Below are positions 21,356-34,468 of a stretch of 64,000 bases of DNA, in pieces. The notes under the pieces are model-generated. The model worked only from the letters and a program-made list of their open reading frames with translations. It did no database searches and had not been told where the DNA came from. The stretch is from the NCBI RefSeq assembly GCF_014898055.3, contig NW_023605305.1, positions 113,246,734 to 113,310,733 of the forward strand, read 5' to 3'. The first letter of the stretch is position 1. Each line of letters begins with the position of its first letter. Source of the stretch: Talpa occidentalis (taxonomy: Eukaryota > Chordata > Mammalia > Eulipotyphla > Talpidae). Made by a program: the position numbers and the translations under genes.

Positions 21356-22139
21356 GAGGATTTCAGGTAAAGAAAAAAATCTTCAAAATTAACCTCTATG
21401 ATTACTTGTGTTTAAACTCTCTTTGCAACATCCCTGGTGAAAGGATTCATTATATCCTTAGGTATCTGTTCCATCTTTAAAAAGCTAAGGTTACTAAGAC
21501 AGGCACTTAGTCAGACAGACACACACATGCTCAAATTTGCCCTAGATAACTTCTAAATATATGAAAGAAATATATGAAATAACTTCTAAATATATTAAAG
21601 CAATGTTAAATATTGAATCCTTTCATGATTTGAAATTTAAGAATCACTTTTTCATCACAAAAGGTGTTTTCATAGTTTCTATTTCCTACTCCTCCCTCTT
21701 CTTTCTTTTTAAGAGGTTTAATCAACAAGACTAAATGTTGTTTTTTAAAAAAACAGATTTAATCACATAGCTAAATCTGATAACAATTGGGGTGCTTCTT
21801 GGGTGCAGGCCAGCTCCTAACTGATGGCCTAGGATTTAAGGCCCATGTATCTCATTTCTGGACCTCAGGGATTCCCAGTGCTTCATCCATTGTGGCTTTT
21901 TTTGGTGTCCATATGATTTCCTTAAAAAGCAGAGTCTGTTGCCAACTCGAAAAGTGGCCCCAAATGTGTTCTTTGTGGGTTTTGCAAAATGAACATAAAG
22001 GAATAAATGGAGCTGAATCAGCTTAGGCCTATTTTCTAGCAAGGAATCACCATCTGGTGTAAGACAGTTTCTCAATTTCGCCCTTGACTCATAGAGAAGG
22101 AAGAGTTGTTTCCCAGCGGTTTGACAAAGAATCACTTTT

Positions 22140-22417
22140 TTTAAAAAAAAAGATTTATTTATTTATGCATACAAGAACTGGGGTACAGGCCACAGGCGTG
22201 GGGGGCGGGGGATGAGAGGATTCACCAGAGACAGAGTGGGGAGCAGAACAGGCAGCCTGACTGAAATACACTGCTGAAGGGAGCAGCAGGCACGACAGGA
22301 AAGCTCTGCTGCGCCATGTAGGTAGCTCCCTGGCTGGCTGGGGATGGAACTCGTGCTGCAGAGGCTGTGGATTGCTTCATAGTGCTGTGCTCAACCCCTT
22401 GCGCCACCAAGGAGGTC
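22140..22417 (-). mobile_element. tRNA-derived SINE, older subtype
   Basis: This is a full-length minus-strand copy with the 11-bp TSD GAATCACTTTT at 22129-22139 and 22421-22431. Confidence 0.92.
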
Positions 22418-23299
22418 TTGGAATCACTTTTAAAGTTTTACAAGTCACTGGGCTGAACCTGTCATCTTTCCCCAAGGGGCATTCGAGTGCGCTGAAGCCT
22501 GTGACTCTGACAGCTCTGCCCATGCAGACTGCCGGCGGCTGCTGTGGGCAGCTATCAGACAAAACAGTGACCCCAGAAGCAAGCAAGAGAATCATAGTTG
22601 CTTCCAATCACCAAGGAAAATGCATTCCCTTTAGAACAAATAAAACAAGAACTGTTTTGGCATGAAGAAGCAAGAGTGAAAATTTTTTTATTCTTTACTG
22701 AATTGGAGAAAGGAATGAAAACACAGAAAATAACCACACACATGTGGACAGAGACAAGATGACTCCTTTCCCTCAGCTCTGGCTTAAATGCTCCGCTTCA
22801 GTGTCATGCAAAAATCCACCATCACATCTCCAGTGAAGTCAAGTATTTTCCTTGGAGTAGTTTTTTATTTGGACATATGGAATGAAACTTATTTAAGTCT
22901 CTGCAGAGATCTTCCTGGTATTTCCAAATAAGGGAGCAAAAATTAATCCAAGTTATCCTCATATAGAAGAAGTAGGTAAAAGTTCAAAGACAATTCATTT
23001 CCTCTATTTATGGTTAATTACCGAAGAAGGGTAGTACACTCAGAATTTGGTGCTCTTAATTTATTCATAGTCATGACAGTCACCTGGAAAGGTTTACATT
23101 ACTATGTGAAGAAAAGTGAAAATAGTATCTAAATATAGTACAATCTGATTTAGCTGTGAAACCACAAACAAAATGACAATACGATCTTTTTCAAGCCACA
23201 GAAAAACAGAGGTGTGAACAGTAAGGTGGACGGTATGCTGACCATCCACAAACAAGTCAGCAGGTACTAGACATCTCCCTCTCCACCCCCCGCCCTCCC

Positions 23300-23385
23300 C
23301 CACATTCGCATACCTGGTTCACTGCTGTAAAACAGAGCCTGGTTCACAAGGTGCTCTATAAATGCTTGTTGAAGGCCTGACCGAT
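23300..23385 (+). mobile_element. L2 LINE 3' end fragment
   Basis: Short match to the L2 terminus: AGAGCCTGGTTCACAAGGTG followed by CTCTATAAATGCTTGTTGAA. It is ancient; limits are approximate. Confidence 0.55.
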
Positions 23386-23584
23386 ACCATCAACCGCAGG
23401 AAAAATGGTAAGGGCCAAAATAATCTACTCGATTTGGCAATGAATTTGTTAATAATTCAGGCAAAGGCAGGTCCACGGTTGTGAATGGAGTGAAGCTAAA
23501 CTGCAGTGGGTGAGTTCAAGGATTAGGAGGCAGGGCACGAAGACAGACAGACAAGAAGTGGAGCAGAGTGATCAGGAACTTCAG

Positions 23585-23755
23585 CTTCGGAGGAAGTTGT
23601 CTGGATCTAGATGCTAATTCGGCCAGTTACTCGCTGGGCGATACTGTGTAAACTGCTTAAAGTCTGTTCTGTTTTCTCATTGATAAAAGGAGGATGACCA
23701 TAGCACCACCTGACAGTAGCAGTCAATAAATGGTAGTTATTATTACTATAGATGC
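23585..23755 (+). mobile_element. MIR SINE fragment
   Basis: MIR-like order is seen: TTACTCGCTGGGCGATACTG, TTTTCTCATTGATAAAAGGA, then CAATAAATGGTAGTTATTAT. It is diverged. Confidence 0.7.
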
Positions 23756-23764
23756 TTCTTAGAA

Positions 23765-24040
23765 AGACTTTGTTTCAGCTTTTTATTTGGAGATAATTAC
23801 AGCTTCCCATACAGTTGTTAGAAAGAAAAGAGAGACCAGGAGAGGTTTCACCCAGCCCTCCCTAAGGCAACATTCTGTATTAACTGTAGTATAATATCAT
23901 ACCCAAGAAATCAAATTCCACACAATTCATCCACTCTCTACAGATTTCACCAGTTTTACCAGCACTCACTGTGTGTGGGTCTATTTAGTTCTATGCAACT
24001 TATCTAATAGCTTATCACATAGGTAAGCTATTAGATAAAA
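23765..24040 (-). mobile_element. old L1-type fragment
   Basis: The segment CAGTTGTTAGAAAGAAAAGA through CAGATTTCACCAGTTTTACC and GTTCTATGCAACTTAT resembles the ancient mammalian L1M 3' region. Family assignment is tentative. Confidence 0.45.
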
Positions 24041-24179
24041 AATTCAAGAATGTTTTATCTAAATAAATAGAGCTTTTTAAAACCTGCAGAAAAACTAAAT
24101 CCATTAATTGATTGTATTTTAAATTTCCTTTGGTCACTAAAGATTTACAGCAGTATTCAAAAATTACTGAACTTCACAT

Positions 24180-25265
24180 GCAAAACAGTGAAACTAGACC
24201 ACTATCTTATATACACAAAAATTCACTCAAGTTGGATTAAAGACCTGAAACCTCAAAATATATAGAAGAAAAACAGGCAGAACCATCTATAACTATTTAT
24301 TATAATGTGGGCCTCTGTGATGTATTTGGGGACTCAACTCTGCAAGAGAAACAGAAACAAAAATAAACAAATGTGATTAGCAAATAAATGATTTCAACAA
24401 ATATCTACTGATTAGGTGGTTTCCCTTGAGTATACAGTGACATGAAAATTTTCGAAAGGGGACCAACTGTACTTTGGATTAAATTTCCTTAGAAATGTTG
24501 AATTCTCATTGGTTTGCCTGATGAAACAGTGACAACACAAGGAAAGAAACTGATTAAAACACGAAGATACCCTACTGAACGAGAGAAAATATGTGCATAT
24601 CATATAGGGGACAAGGAGCTTATATCCAAGATCTACAAAACTCACACAACTCAACAAAAAGAAAACAAAGCCCCCATAACAAATGGGTAAAAGACCTAAA
24701 TAGACAATTCTCCAGAGAAGACATGGCCAGCAGGCACATGAAAAAAATGTTCATCATCATTCGTGAGGGAAATGCAAATCAAAATCACAGTGAGATGCCA
24801 CCTCACACCAGTGAGAATGGGCCATATTAAAAATACCAGAAACAACATAAGTTGGAGAGAGTTTGGAGAAAAAGGAAGCTTCTCTTGGTAGGAATGTGGA
24901 CTCTATGGAGAACAGTATGGAGGTTTCTAAAAATATTAAAAGCAGATCTACCTTTTGATCTGGCAATTCTACTCCTAGGTATCTACCTGAAGAATACAAA
25001 AACACTACTTTGAAGGGATATATGTAAGTAGATGTTCACTGAGGCATTATCTACTATAGCGAAGTTATGGAAGCAACATAAGTGCTGAAGAACAGATGAG
25101 TGGATTAAAAAGAAGTGGTATTAGAAAAAAGTCATGGTAAATAAATGAAATGGAATACTATTCAGCTATAAAAAGTGAACTCTTGCCATTTATGGTAACA
25201 TGGACAGAAATGGAGGGGGATGATGCTAAGTGAAATAAGTCAGGAGGAAAAAGACAGAGGAGGGT
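24180..25265 (+). mobile_element. L1 ORF2 remnant
   Basis: This plus-strand L1 encodes the ORF2 C-terminal region with many stops. Recognisable pieces are AGCAGGCACATGAAAAAAAT, GGAAATGCAAATCAAAATCA, TGGAATACTATTCAGCTATA and TAAGTGAAATAAGTCAGGAG. It is an old insertion and no longer codes. Confidence 0.85.
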
Positions 25266-25289
25266 AGACTTTTCCACTCATTCTAGGTT

Positions 25290-25834
25290 AGTATTACCTT
25301 GATACCAAATACCAGGCAAGGGCATCAGTGCCAAAGAAAACTACTGACAAATACCTCTTGCAAATACAGATGCAAGAGTCCTTAACAAAATCCTAGCAAA
25401 GCAAGTATTTGCTGAAGAATTATAAGAATTACACTTATATATTCCAGAAGTGCATGTTTGGCTTAACATCCAAACATTAATCAACATAATACTCCAGTGA
25501 TCCAGGCAAAGAGGTACTGGAATGAGGATGACTGCCTGTATAGAGGAGTGAATAGAAATGAGAGTCCCAAGACAAATCCATGCGCCTAAGGTAAACTGAT
25601 TTTCAACAAGGATGCCAACACCATTCAATGGGGGAAAGAATGGTCTCTTCAACTATTGAGTATCTCGATGACTAAGACAACTGAAGATCTATACCTAACT
25701 GTCTACATGCAAAAGAATGATGGTGGACCCTTCGTTCACCAGACAGAAGAGTTAACATAAAATGGATTACAGATCTAAATGTAACAGTCAAAAGTATAAA
25801 ATGCTTAGAAAACCACAGAAGAGTAAGTGTCTAT
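25290..25834 (+). mobile_element. old L1 ORF2 fragments
   Basis: These are decayed ORF2 sequences, including AGTCCTTAACAAAATCCTAG and, at 25700-25830, a piece of the segment just upstream of the endonuclease-distal ORF2 end. It continues beyond the SINE at 25836 into 26110. Confidence 0.65.
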
Positions 25835-25835
25835 T

Positions 25836-26105
25836 GGGCCTCCCGGGTGGTGCAAGGGGTTGGGACACAACCTATGAAGCTATCAGAAGTCACTGAAGCA
25901 AGAGTTCAATCCCCAGGCAGGGAGGAGACCCACATGGCGCAGCAGACCTCTCCTGACTTGCTCGCTGCTCCTCTCAGCAGAGTATTTCACTAGATCTGCC
26001 TGTTCTGTTCCCCACTCTGTCTCTGGTGGATCCTCTCACCTTCCACACCTCTGACCTGTACCCCAGTTCTTGTATGTATAAATAAATAAAATCTTTAAAA
26101 AAAAA
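25836..26105 (+). mobile_element. tRNA-derived SINE, older subtype
   Basis: This plus-strand copy is inserted in old L1 sequence. The head is GGGCCTCCCGGGTGGTGCAA and the tail is AAATAAATAAAATCTTTAAA. No clear TSD was found. Confidence 0.9.
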
Positions 26106-26109
26106 CAAA

Positions 26110-26945
26110 CAACCTAGAACACAGATCTCTGTGTTCTTGGGTTATGATGATGACAAAAGCACAAACAAGAAGAGGGAAAAAATAAACAAACTGGAGTCCA
26201 CAACAATTAAAAACTTTTGTGTTTCAAAGGACACTATCAAGAAAATGAAAGAATTCCCCAAAAGGGAGAAGACACTTGTAAATCACATATGAGAGGGACT
26301 TGCACACAGAATATAAAAGAACTCTTACAACTCAACAAGAAAAAAGACAGTTAGGCCAATTAAAATGGGTAAAGGACTTGAAAAGATATTTCTTCAAAGA
26401 AAATATGCAAATGGCCAACAAGCATATGAAAAAATGTTCAACACCATCATCATTAGGAAATGCAAATCAAAACCACGCTGAGGTACCACTTCCCTCTAGG
26501 ATGGCTTCAACTTAAAAAGACAGACAACAGCAAGTTCTGGGAAGGAAGCAGAGAATCTGGAATCCTTATGCATCCCTGGCCACTTTCAGTACACCTTAAT
26601 GGTGAACCCATTTGTTATCAACAATTCCATTCCTGGGTGTGTATCAAAGCAAATGAAAACATATAGCCACACAAAAACTTTGCACAAAGGTTCAAAGCAG
26701 CATTATTCACAATTCCTAAAAAGTGGGATAAAACTCAAACACTCTTGATTGATGAATGGATGAACAAAATTCGTGTGACAGAGTATTATTCAACAGTGAA
26801 AAGGAATGCAGTGCTGATAAACACCAAAACCCAGATAAACATTGGAAACATTATGCTAAAGGAAAGATGTCAGTTTTGAAAGAACACACACGGGACACTT
26901 CAATTTGTGTGAAATGTTGAGAAAAGGCAAATCCATAAAAGACAA
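26110..26945 (+). mobile_element. old L1 ORF2 and 3' UTR, continuation
   Basis: This continues the plus-strand L1 interrupted by the SINE. It includes CAACTCAACAAGAAAAAAGA, AATGCAAATCAAAACCACGC, GACAGAGTATTATTCAACAG and a terminal TTCAATTTGTGTGAAATG. Many stops are present. Confidence 0.8.
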
Positions 26946-27049
26946 ACTGACTCTCCATTTGTCATTCAGCTACGTCTTTCTGCTGAACTCCAGGAGGCTA
27001 ATATATTCAACTATGCAGTCAGCACCTTTATGAGGAATCTAGAGGACAC

Positions 27050-27500
27050 CTCAATGCAGAACCCCAGATCCTTCACCCCAAGCCTTCTCTACCGACAGGT
27101 GTCCCCTGTATTGGCAGCATTTCCATCCTTGCAGCTGCTTAGGCGGAAACTTTGGGGCCCTTCCTTACTCTTCCTTTTCTCTCACCTCCGTATCTAACCA
27201 CCTGCAAAGCGTGTTCCTCCTTCCTTCAAAATATGTTCAGAATCTTTCCACTTTCACCACTATTGCTACCTCTCGGGTCTAAGGCACCATCGACACTCAC
27301 CTGGATAAAGGTAACAACTTCTAACTGGTCTCCCCGCTGTCAACCCACCCCTCATTCACTTTGCTTAAGTACTTCAGTGTCTTCAGAGCAAACAACTTTA
27401 AATATTCCTTCCTTATAAAGGCCTCCCAGCCCAGACACCAGCCTCTCCTCCTCTTCCTCTTTGTCATACCTGTGATTCACTCCCCCCATCTCTAATCCTG
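27050..27500 (+). mobile_element. L2 LINE fragment
   Basis: The diverged L2 body is seen as TTCCTTACTCTTCCTTTTCT, AAAATATGTTCAGAATCTTT, CTTTCACCACTATTGCTACC, CACTCACCTGGATAAAGG and TCTAACTGGTCTCCCCGCTG, in family order. It is ancient. Confidence 0.75.
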
Positions 27501-28751
27501 TTAAGCTGGATTTCTAAACACAAGAAAAATCACAAAAACACATTGTGTGTGAAAAAAAGGAAAATTGCAGAAAGATAAAACACTCTAGCACCAGTTTCAT
27601 AAATTTTTTAAAACCACACAGATAAAGCTATGATGCATAGTTCTTGGAATAATACAGGAAAAGAGGCGTGAGCTAACTGACTAGATTGATACCATCGCCA
27701 AGATTTTGCTTGCTGAGGGCTGGAGGCAGGGAGCAAGGGCAGAGGGAAGGGGAAGATGCTAGAGGTCTTCAACTCTGTATTTTTTCATATAAGGAAATCA
27801 AAGAAATATGAAAATGTTAACAACAGCCATCCTGGTGTTGGGAACTTGAGTGCTTGCTATGTTATTCTATGTGTTATGAAACTTTTAAAAAGACTATTGA
27901 ATTAACAAAAAATACAAGATGCCACGACTCCAAAATCTATAGCCGTTAGGAATCAATCAAACCCATTCAAGCAATTAGCTGGTTCAGTAAATCCAGGGTC
28001 AAATGTCTAAGATACCCCCAGTGTCCCTTATGATTTAACTATTTCCCATATAAATGTTATCTTCCCAGGAATCAGGTCCTGTGCTTTTTGATGAGGACAC
28101 TTGGAAGACTATTCAGACTCATAAATCCCCATTTATCACTTCCTCTCAGAAACCAGTGATTTCATGCTGAGTTATTTTTATTAGACTCTTATCATCTCCA
28201 TGACAAATCCCCTTAACAGGGACCTTGCTTGAGGATCTGATTTTAATTAAAAGAACTCTGTTATCAATGATAAACTCTCACTCACTCTCTTCGACCGGTT
28301 CGTCTTTACAGGTATTGCTGTTTGCCAAGGTCTTCTGAAAATATTTTATTTTTGAGGATAAAGAGCGGCACTGCCATGCATTTGCTCTCTATCTTGCAAT
28401 CTGCTTCACTTTTAAACAAGTCTCCACAGTATTCGAGGAGTCGGGGAGCTATAGGGGCATTATAAACAGGGCAGGAAGAGCGAGAGCTAATGTTTGCCAG
28501 GATTTAAATATTGTAATTTTGGCTACCCCTATTTAGACACTAAAAGGGGGTTCTCAGAGCTTGAGTAACTTGCTCAGGTGTCATAACAAAAAGATTCAGG
28601 CCAACTAGTCAACACATCTAGCCTGTACTTTTCCCACTGCTGGCCTGATACTTAACAACAACCCGTCTTGAGGGTGTCAGGATGGGCTGATTTTCATGGG
28701 CCAGGGTGTGGGCAGCTTAGGTCCTGCAAATATTACCCGGATCTGTGAAAA

Positions 28752-28858
28752 CAGGAGAGGTCTGTTGCGCCATGTGGGTCAGCTCCCTGGCCGGGGATCG
28801 AACTCAGGCCCCAGCAGTAATAGTGAGAGACTGAACTCCTAGGCCACCAGGGAGGCCC
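28752..28858 (-). mobile_element. 3'-truncated SINE fragment
   Basis: Only the 5' tRNA-like half of the SINE remains (AGGAGAGGTCTGTTGCGCCA to CACCAGGGAGGCCC on the plus strand). A (GAT)n run adjoins the head directly. Confidence 0.85.

Positions 28859-28888
<30 letters not shown>
28859..28888. repeat. (GAT)n microsatellite
   Basis: About ten GAT units directly abut the head of the truncated SINE. Confidence 0.95.
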
Positions 28889-28890
<2 letters not shown>

Positions 28891-29311
28891 ACTTTCCTGG
28901 GAAACAAAAGCTAACTCCTAGGAAAGGCTGAGGCCACATCCCAGCCTCCCAGCGTTCCAGACCCCAGCCCGCTTCCAGCTTTCCCTGCATGGTCTCAGGC
29001 TCTGTGCGACAAGATGACTGACAGCCTGAGCTGTCCCGCCCCTAGCCTCGGCACAAAGCCAGCGCCCAAAGCCACGAAGAACTCCAGCTTAGCCTCCAGC
29101 TGTAGGGCGTTTAGATCCCAAGGGAAGGAACAACTAAAGATGTGGAGGCGTGCACCTCGGAGGTAGTGGGGATGAGACTCAGTGTGGGATCTGCACTCAG
29201 GCCTGGTGAAAGTAAAAGAGCATTGACATTGGCATTGGGATGGGAACTGCCCAAAACACAAAAACACACAGGCAGCCTCTCTCCCTTTCACTCCCCTCCC
29301 CTCGCTGTACT

Positions 29312-29314
<3 letters not shown>

Positions 29315-29384
<70 letters not shown>

Positions 29385-29385
29385 C
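29315..29385. repeat. compound (CT)n(CA)n microsatellite
   Basis: About 25 CT units are followed without a break by about 10 CA units. Long open frames on both strands across this site are repeat artefacts. Confidence 0.97.
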
Positions 29386-31517
29386 CCTTTCAGAAGAGAG
29401 CTCTGTAAAACTCCCCACATATGGCAAACATATTTTAGGGGCAGCACCATGACTAGAGGCCACTGAGAGAGAAAGAAAAAGAAAATAATGAGAAAAATCT
29501 TCAATAAGTCTAAATTGTTCCAGTCAGACTGCTGAGAAAGAATGCAAAGGCTTGAAGATGAAAATTATTGGTAAAATCAGCATTATAACATAGCTAAATT
29601 CTTTTCTTGCTTCAAATGATGGCTAGAACATATCCTGATGTACAACCACACCGTCTGGGGAACTATCTTTAGATGAAGCTGTTCGCTTAGCACCAACATG
29701 TACACAAAAGAACACCTTACAACATATAATGTTTTCCTGAGGCTTACAATTACAAAAATTTTAAACTTTGCTTGTAAATAATTGTGTGGGGCGTGGGGGG
29801 ATGCAGTGATAAGTCATTTTAGCTGGCATGGCTGTCAACACTTTGTTTTCTAAATTCCTATCCTCTTGGTTACATATTTAATGAGCAATTAAAAGCTTTA
29901 ATGCACTAGAAAACTCCCAATATAAAGGAACTAACAAAAAAACCTTGTTAAAATGTAGACAAATGATCCCTCAGTGACTTGTTTTATAAGCTAAGGACTG
30001 ATCTATGAAATGTTCTCAAAAGAAAACTTGAAAAAAGTTTTTATTTCGACTTCAGCTGTCGAGATCTTGGTAAAACTTGACCATATCATCTGGACAGAAA
30101 GTAAAGTGACAGTAAAAAGGGCACATAGCTGAGTGATGGGTGGCTGTTCTCAGGGGCCTCGTTCTTAAAGGAATTTTTAGTTAAACAGGGTAGGAGGCCT
30201 GAGAGAGAAAAAACTAGTCCTGACTTTGTCACCTACAAGTGATTCAGGCAGCTAATCAAGAAGATACATTTGTTGAGCATTCCCGAAGTATCAGGGACCT
30301 CTGAGAGATGGTTCTCCACATTTTCTAATTTACTTAATCCGCTCAGGCTTGGTTGACTTCGTTGGGAAAGAGTGGTGAAGCCCAGCTTGTGTGCTTCTGT
30401 GTCAGTTTCACGACCTCTTTTACCTGCTAAATCTCAGACATTTAAAAATATTCGTTCTCTCATAAATAAGGCCTCTAATATTTTTCCCTAATCAAAAATC
30501 ACTATGATGATTTTCTTTTCAGTCTCCTTCTATTGGAGACACCCTGGGGTGAGAACAACAGCTGTCAGTTGTGGATCTCTGTATCAGGAAACCAAATAAG
30601 CAGCCAGATGCTTCCTTCATCTCCCCAAACACTGTGAATATGGGACCAGGTGCTTAAAATAGGATGTTTCTGGAAGATTTGCTTCACTTGGGAATGGTTC
30701 TAAGAAACAAAAGTCAGTGCACACCTTCACAGTTTCAAGATAATGCCTGAAGAATGACTTTCAATCACTCTCCATGAATAACCTGAGGCTGGATGCTATT
30801 ATGAAGGAACTAAAGTTGAGGGCTCCCTCCCAGGCACACTCCCCCCCCTTGGGCACTGGGCAGCACAATTCCTAGTCAGATGACTGAAAACAGTGATGAA
30901 CCCTTATGTGCTTAGTGGTCTACAGCCACCAAGCAGCTCACACTGATGAGTGCCAAGAGAAACCACTACAAATTTCAGGTTTATTTTCATGTTCAAAAGG
31001 ACACATTTCACTGCAAAAGAATTCCACCCCAACAACCTATCTCAGACAGGAAATAAAGTGAGGGCATAAAAGTAAAAAAAAAAAAAAATACTAATTTTAT
31101 GGGAAATAAAATTGAATTTAATCAACAAATCAAAAGGCATAAATCAAAGAGACTAAGAGAACCCTTGTAATGTGTAGACTTTGGCTGGATCTTGATTCAA
31201 ACAAGTCAACTCTAAAAGACATTTTTGGGAGAACAAGCATAATTTGAATATGAACTGGGGATACTGGATGGTAATATAGAATTATCGTTAGCTTTGTTAG
31301 GTGATGACAGGACTGTGGTTATGTAAAACAAAAGTCCTTTATTTATGGAGAGGCACACTGAGCTATTTCAGGAATGAAAGGCCATGATGTGTGGTACCTG
31401 TTCTAAACTAATTCAATAAACAAAAGGTTTATGAGGCAAATCACAAAGTGATGGGGGCATGGTATATTAGTCTACCTCTTTCTCTCTAATTTTCTTTATT
31501 AAATATTTAAAGAGGAA

Positions 31518-31770
31518 GGGCCTCCCTGGTGGCACAAGGGGTTAAGCAAAGCACTATGAAGCTACCCACAGCCTCTGCAGCATGAGTTCGATTCCCAGCA
31601 GGGGAGCAGACCTCTCCTGTCTCACCCACAGCTCCCCTCAGCAGTGTATTTCAGTCAGTCTGCCTGGTCTATTCCCCACTCTGTATTTCCTCTCACCCCC
31701 TGCACCTCTTACAGGCATAAATAAAACCCCAGTTCTCGTATGCATAAATAAATAAATCTTTAAATAAATA
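31518..31770 (+). mobile_element. tRNA-derived SINE, older subtype, shortened core
   Basis: This plus-strand copy has a near-perfect 17-bp TSD (31501-31517 AAATATTTAAAGAGGAA; 31771-31787 with one substitution). Bases are missing in the core, and the 3' part has an extra GCATAAATAAAACC. Confidence 0.9.
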
Positions 31771-33696
31771 AATATTTTAAAGAGGAAAGAAAACCTGATA
31801 AAATAGCCAGTACTAAGTTTGGCTGCTGGAGTCAAAAAGGGAAATAGTTCAGACTAAGTATGTTTTGAGGACAGAAGAACACCTGAGTGCTTTGTACATT
31901 ATTTTTGAGGGGCACATTGTGATGAGTGCTTCCCTCAAATTTTACTCTAAACTATCAAATGACCCCAGAAGGAGCCAAGGGCAGGGCAGGGGAAAGAGAG
32001 CCTGACAGACAGTCCAGACCCAAGCAAGGGCATTACCTCCATCCCCCCACCCAGGCCAAAGGCACCCGGAACACCAAGGATCTCATTGTGCACATAAATA
32101 ATTAAAGGAAAGGAGATTTTATTGTCCCTCATTTATGAGGAAGCTCTTGCCAAGTCTCCTACATTGGCATTTTGAAACACCAAGTGCCATGTGAAAGAAG
32201 GTATCTCAAAGATTGCAAATTTTAGATGTTCATAGAGGTCACTGCCAGAAATCCACTACGAGGAGGGAAAATGTATAGTACAGTCATCAGTCCTGAGTGT
32301 CTGAGCTCAGTGTCCAAGTACGGGACGTGGTTGTGAGGCTTTCAGATCACTTAAGAGAAGCAATCTGGCAAGTGTTTACTTTGTGGAGATGAGATAATTT
32401 CACCTGTAAGAAGTATGGCACTGGGTACTGGGAATACAATTTTTAGAAACGGTCTAAGAACTTTGATGGGACAAAGATGATGTCCTTGGTGCATCTGGCG
32501 ACTCAAAAAGTAGTCACTTTTTGATAACTGGTATCACAGTGCCAGCGATGGGTGTGAAGACTGAATAAGCATTGCTTCGGGAAACAGCAGAGACACATCC
32601 TCTTAGACGAGAAGGGAAGAGCACTTCTGAGATAAAAGCCCCAGGAGGGTGAGCCTCTGGGATGGTTCGAGGAAGGCGAGATGTACTCCAGGGGCTGTTG
32701 GGTGAGGACGTTGCATAAAACACATCTCCAAGTATTTGAAGACCTGCCATGTGGGAGGCAGAGCTGATTTATTGTATATTTTTAGAGAGCAGAAGTTAAA
32801 TGAATAGATGAAAATTATAGGGAGGCAGATGTTTGCTCAATATAAGCAAGTACTTTAGAGCAATTAAATCTGTCCAAGACTGAATTTGAAAGGTCACGTG
32901 TAAGTAAATGTTTCCTGACCAACTCTAAGGAAGGAAATTGAGGTAAATTGCCTTTATGCTCATTTTAATGATTAGATACTATTATTTTTATCAAATTATC
33001 TCCAAGCTGGCAACAAGTTTAATAAGGGCATTTATTTTTTGAAGATACTCTTCATTTATTACATATTTTTTAAACAGCTGTGCTGCATGAATTATTCTAT
33101 TAAGTTCTATGGATGATAAAACATAAAAAAAATGGTCGTCTAAAGCTTATGGCTAAGGAAGGTGAGCTCCACATGTGTAATGTGCACTATACACATACAT
33201 ACATTAACATGGGTCACAACATGCATGAATGCCACTCTTTTACTCCTGCTCCATCACGAGGTTAAAGTAGATCTGTAATGAGGGTGTGAACCACTTGTAT
33301 TTTTCATCTCTGCCAAGGAGTCTCTTAGGTATCTCTTAAGATCAGCTATCTGCTGCCCAAGAGCAAACCAGTTTATCCATAGTGAAGACAGGAGCCAAAT
33401 AATTTGGCTTTGTTCTGAAGCCTTTCTTGACTTGGACTCAAAACACTGGACACTGTCTTGCAATTTCCCAGCTTGCTCTTTGAAATCTTCTCAAAAGCTA
33501 TTATACCAAGAATGACCTAGGGGGAATTATCCAGCAGGCCTTCCAAATGCAATACCCAATAAAGCAACATTGGAGCGACATGAAACCCTTGGCCACTAAG
33601 TTCGATCCTTCACCAGATTCGACAACAGCATGAATTCATCAACTTGAGTGCAACCCAGTATAGAAAAAACAACTCCAGACTAAAAGTAATAATGAA

Positions 33697-33962
33697 GGGG
33701 CCTCCCTGGAGGTGCAAGGGGTTAAGTCTCAGTACTATGAAGCTATTGGCAGCCACTGCAGCACCAGTTCAATCCCTGGCCAGGAAGGTGACCCACATGG
33801 TGCAGCAGACCTCTCCTGTCTCCCTGGGGCTCACCTCAGCAGTGTATTTTGGTGGATCTGCCTGTTCTGCTCCCCACTCTGTCTCTGGTGAATTCTCTCA
33901 CCTCCAACACCTCTGGCCTGCACCCCAGCTCTTGTATGCAAAAATAAATAAATCTTTTTAAA
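33697..33962 (+). mobile_element. tRNA-derived SINE, older subtype
   Basis: This full-length plus-strand copy lies about 250 bases downstream of exon 2 in the transcript, and antisense to it. The B box region reads AGTTCAATCCC. Confidence 0.9.
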
Positions 33963-34210
33963 ATACAAATTCTTGATGTATGAAGTACTACAAACTCATT
34001 AACTATAATGGAGGAACATTTAAAAATATTATTGCAACGCAATGATACTTAATGATAAGAATCCAGGGAAAACATTAAAGTGAAACAATCCCATCCGACA
34101 AAGCGTCCTTGGACAATTATTTTCAATCACACATAGGACCTATATAAACCATCAAATTCTTTCTCCATCTGAAAATAAAGGTTTTCTCGGTTCTGCTCTG
34201 GGAAGCTGAC

Positions 34211-34468
34211 CTGAGACTGCTGGAAAAGGATGCTCTTCTCCGGGTTGATGCCACAGGCGAGGAGGGCCGCGGTCACATCCAGGATGCTCTGGCGCAGGAG
34301 GGCGGGGTCCTGGGGGACAGTGATGGAGTGTAAGTCGACGATGCTGTACAGCACAGAGCTGTGCTCCTCCTGTAACCTCACCCAGCTCTCGATGGCGCCC
34401 AGGTAGTTGCCCAGGTGGGGGATTCCCGTGGGCTGAATGCCAGAGAACACCCGCTTCGCAGCATCTTT
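34211..34468 (-). CDS. WARS2: WARS2 exon 2
   Basis: This 258-base exon, in phase 0 at both ends, encodes 86 residues from [15 protein letters not shown] to SILFQQSQ. It holds the start of the Rossmann-fold catalytic domain with the class I HIGH motif in its TrpRS form ([11 protein letters not shown], residues about 15-25 of the exon). [14 protein letters not shown] follows, part of the ATP/tryptophan pocket. The acceptor AG is at 34470-34469 after TTTTCCTTTATTTC, and the donor is GTCAGC at 34210. No lesion is seen. Exon 1, about 30 residues with the mitochondrial targeting peptide in the human protein, is not in the window. Confidence 0.96.

Noticed and set aside
28995..29504. 169-codon minus-strand frame and opposing plus-strand frames
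   Set aside because: They are kept open by the CT/CA microsatellite.
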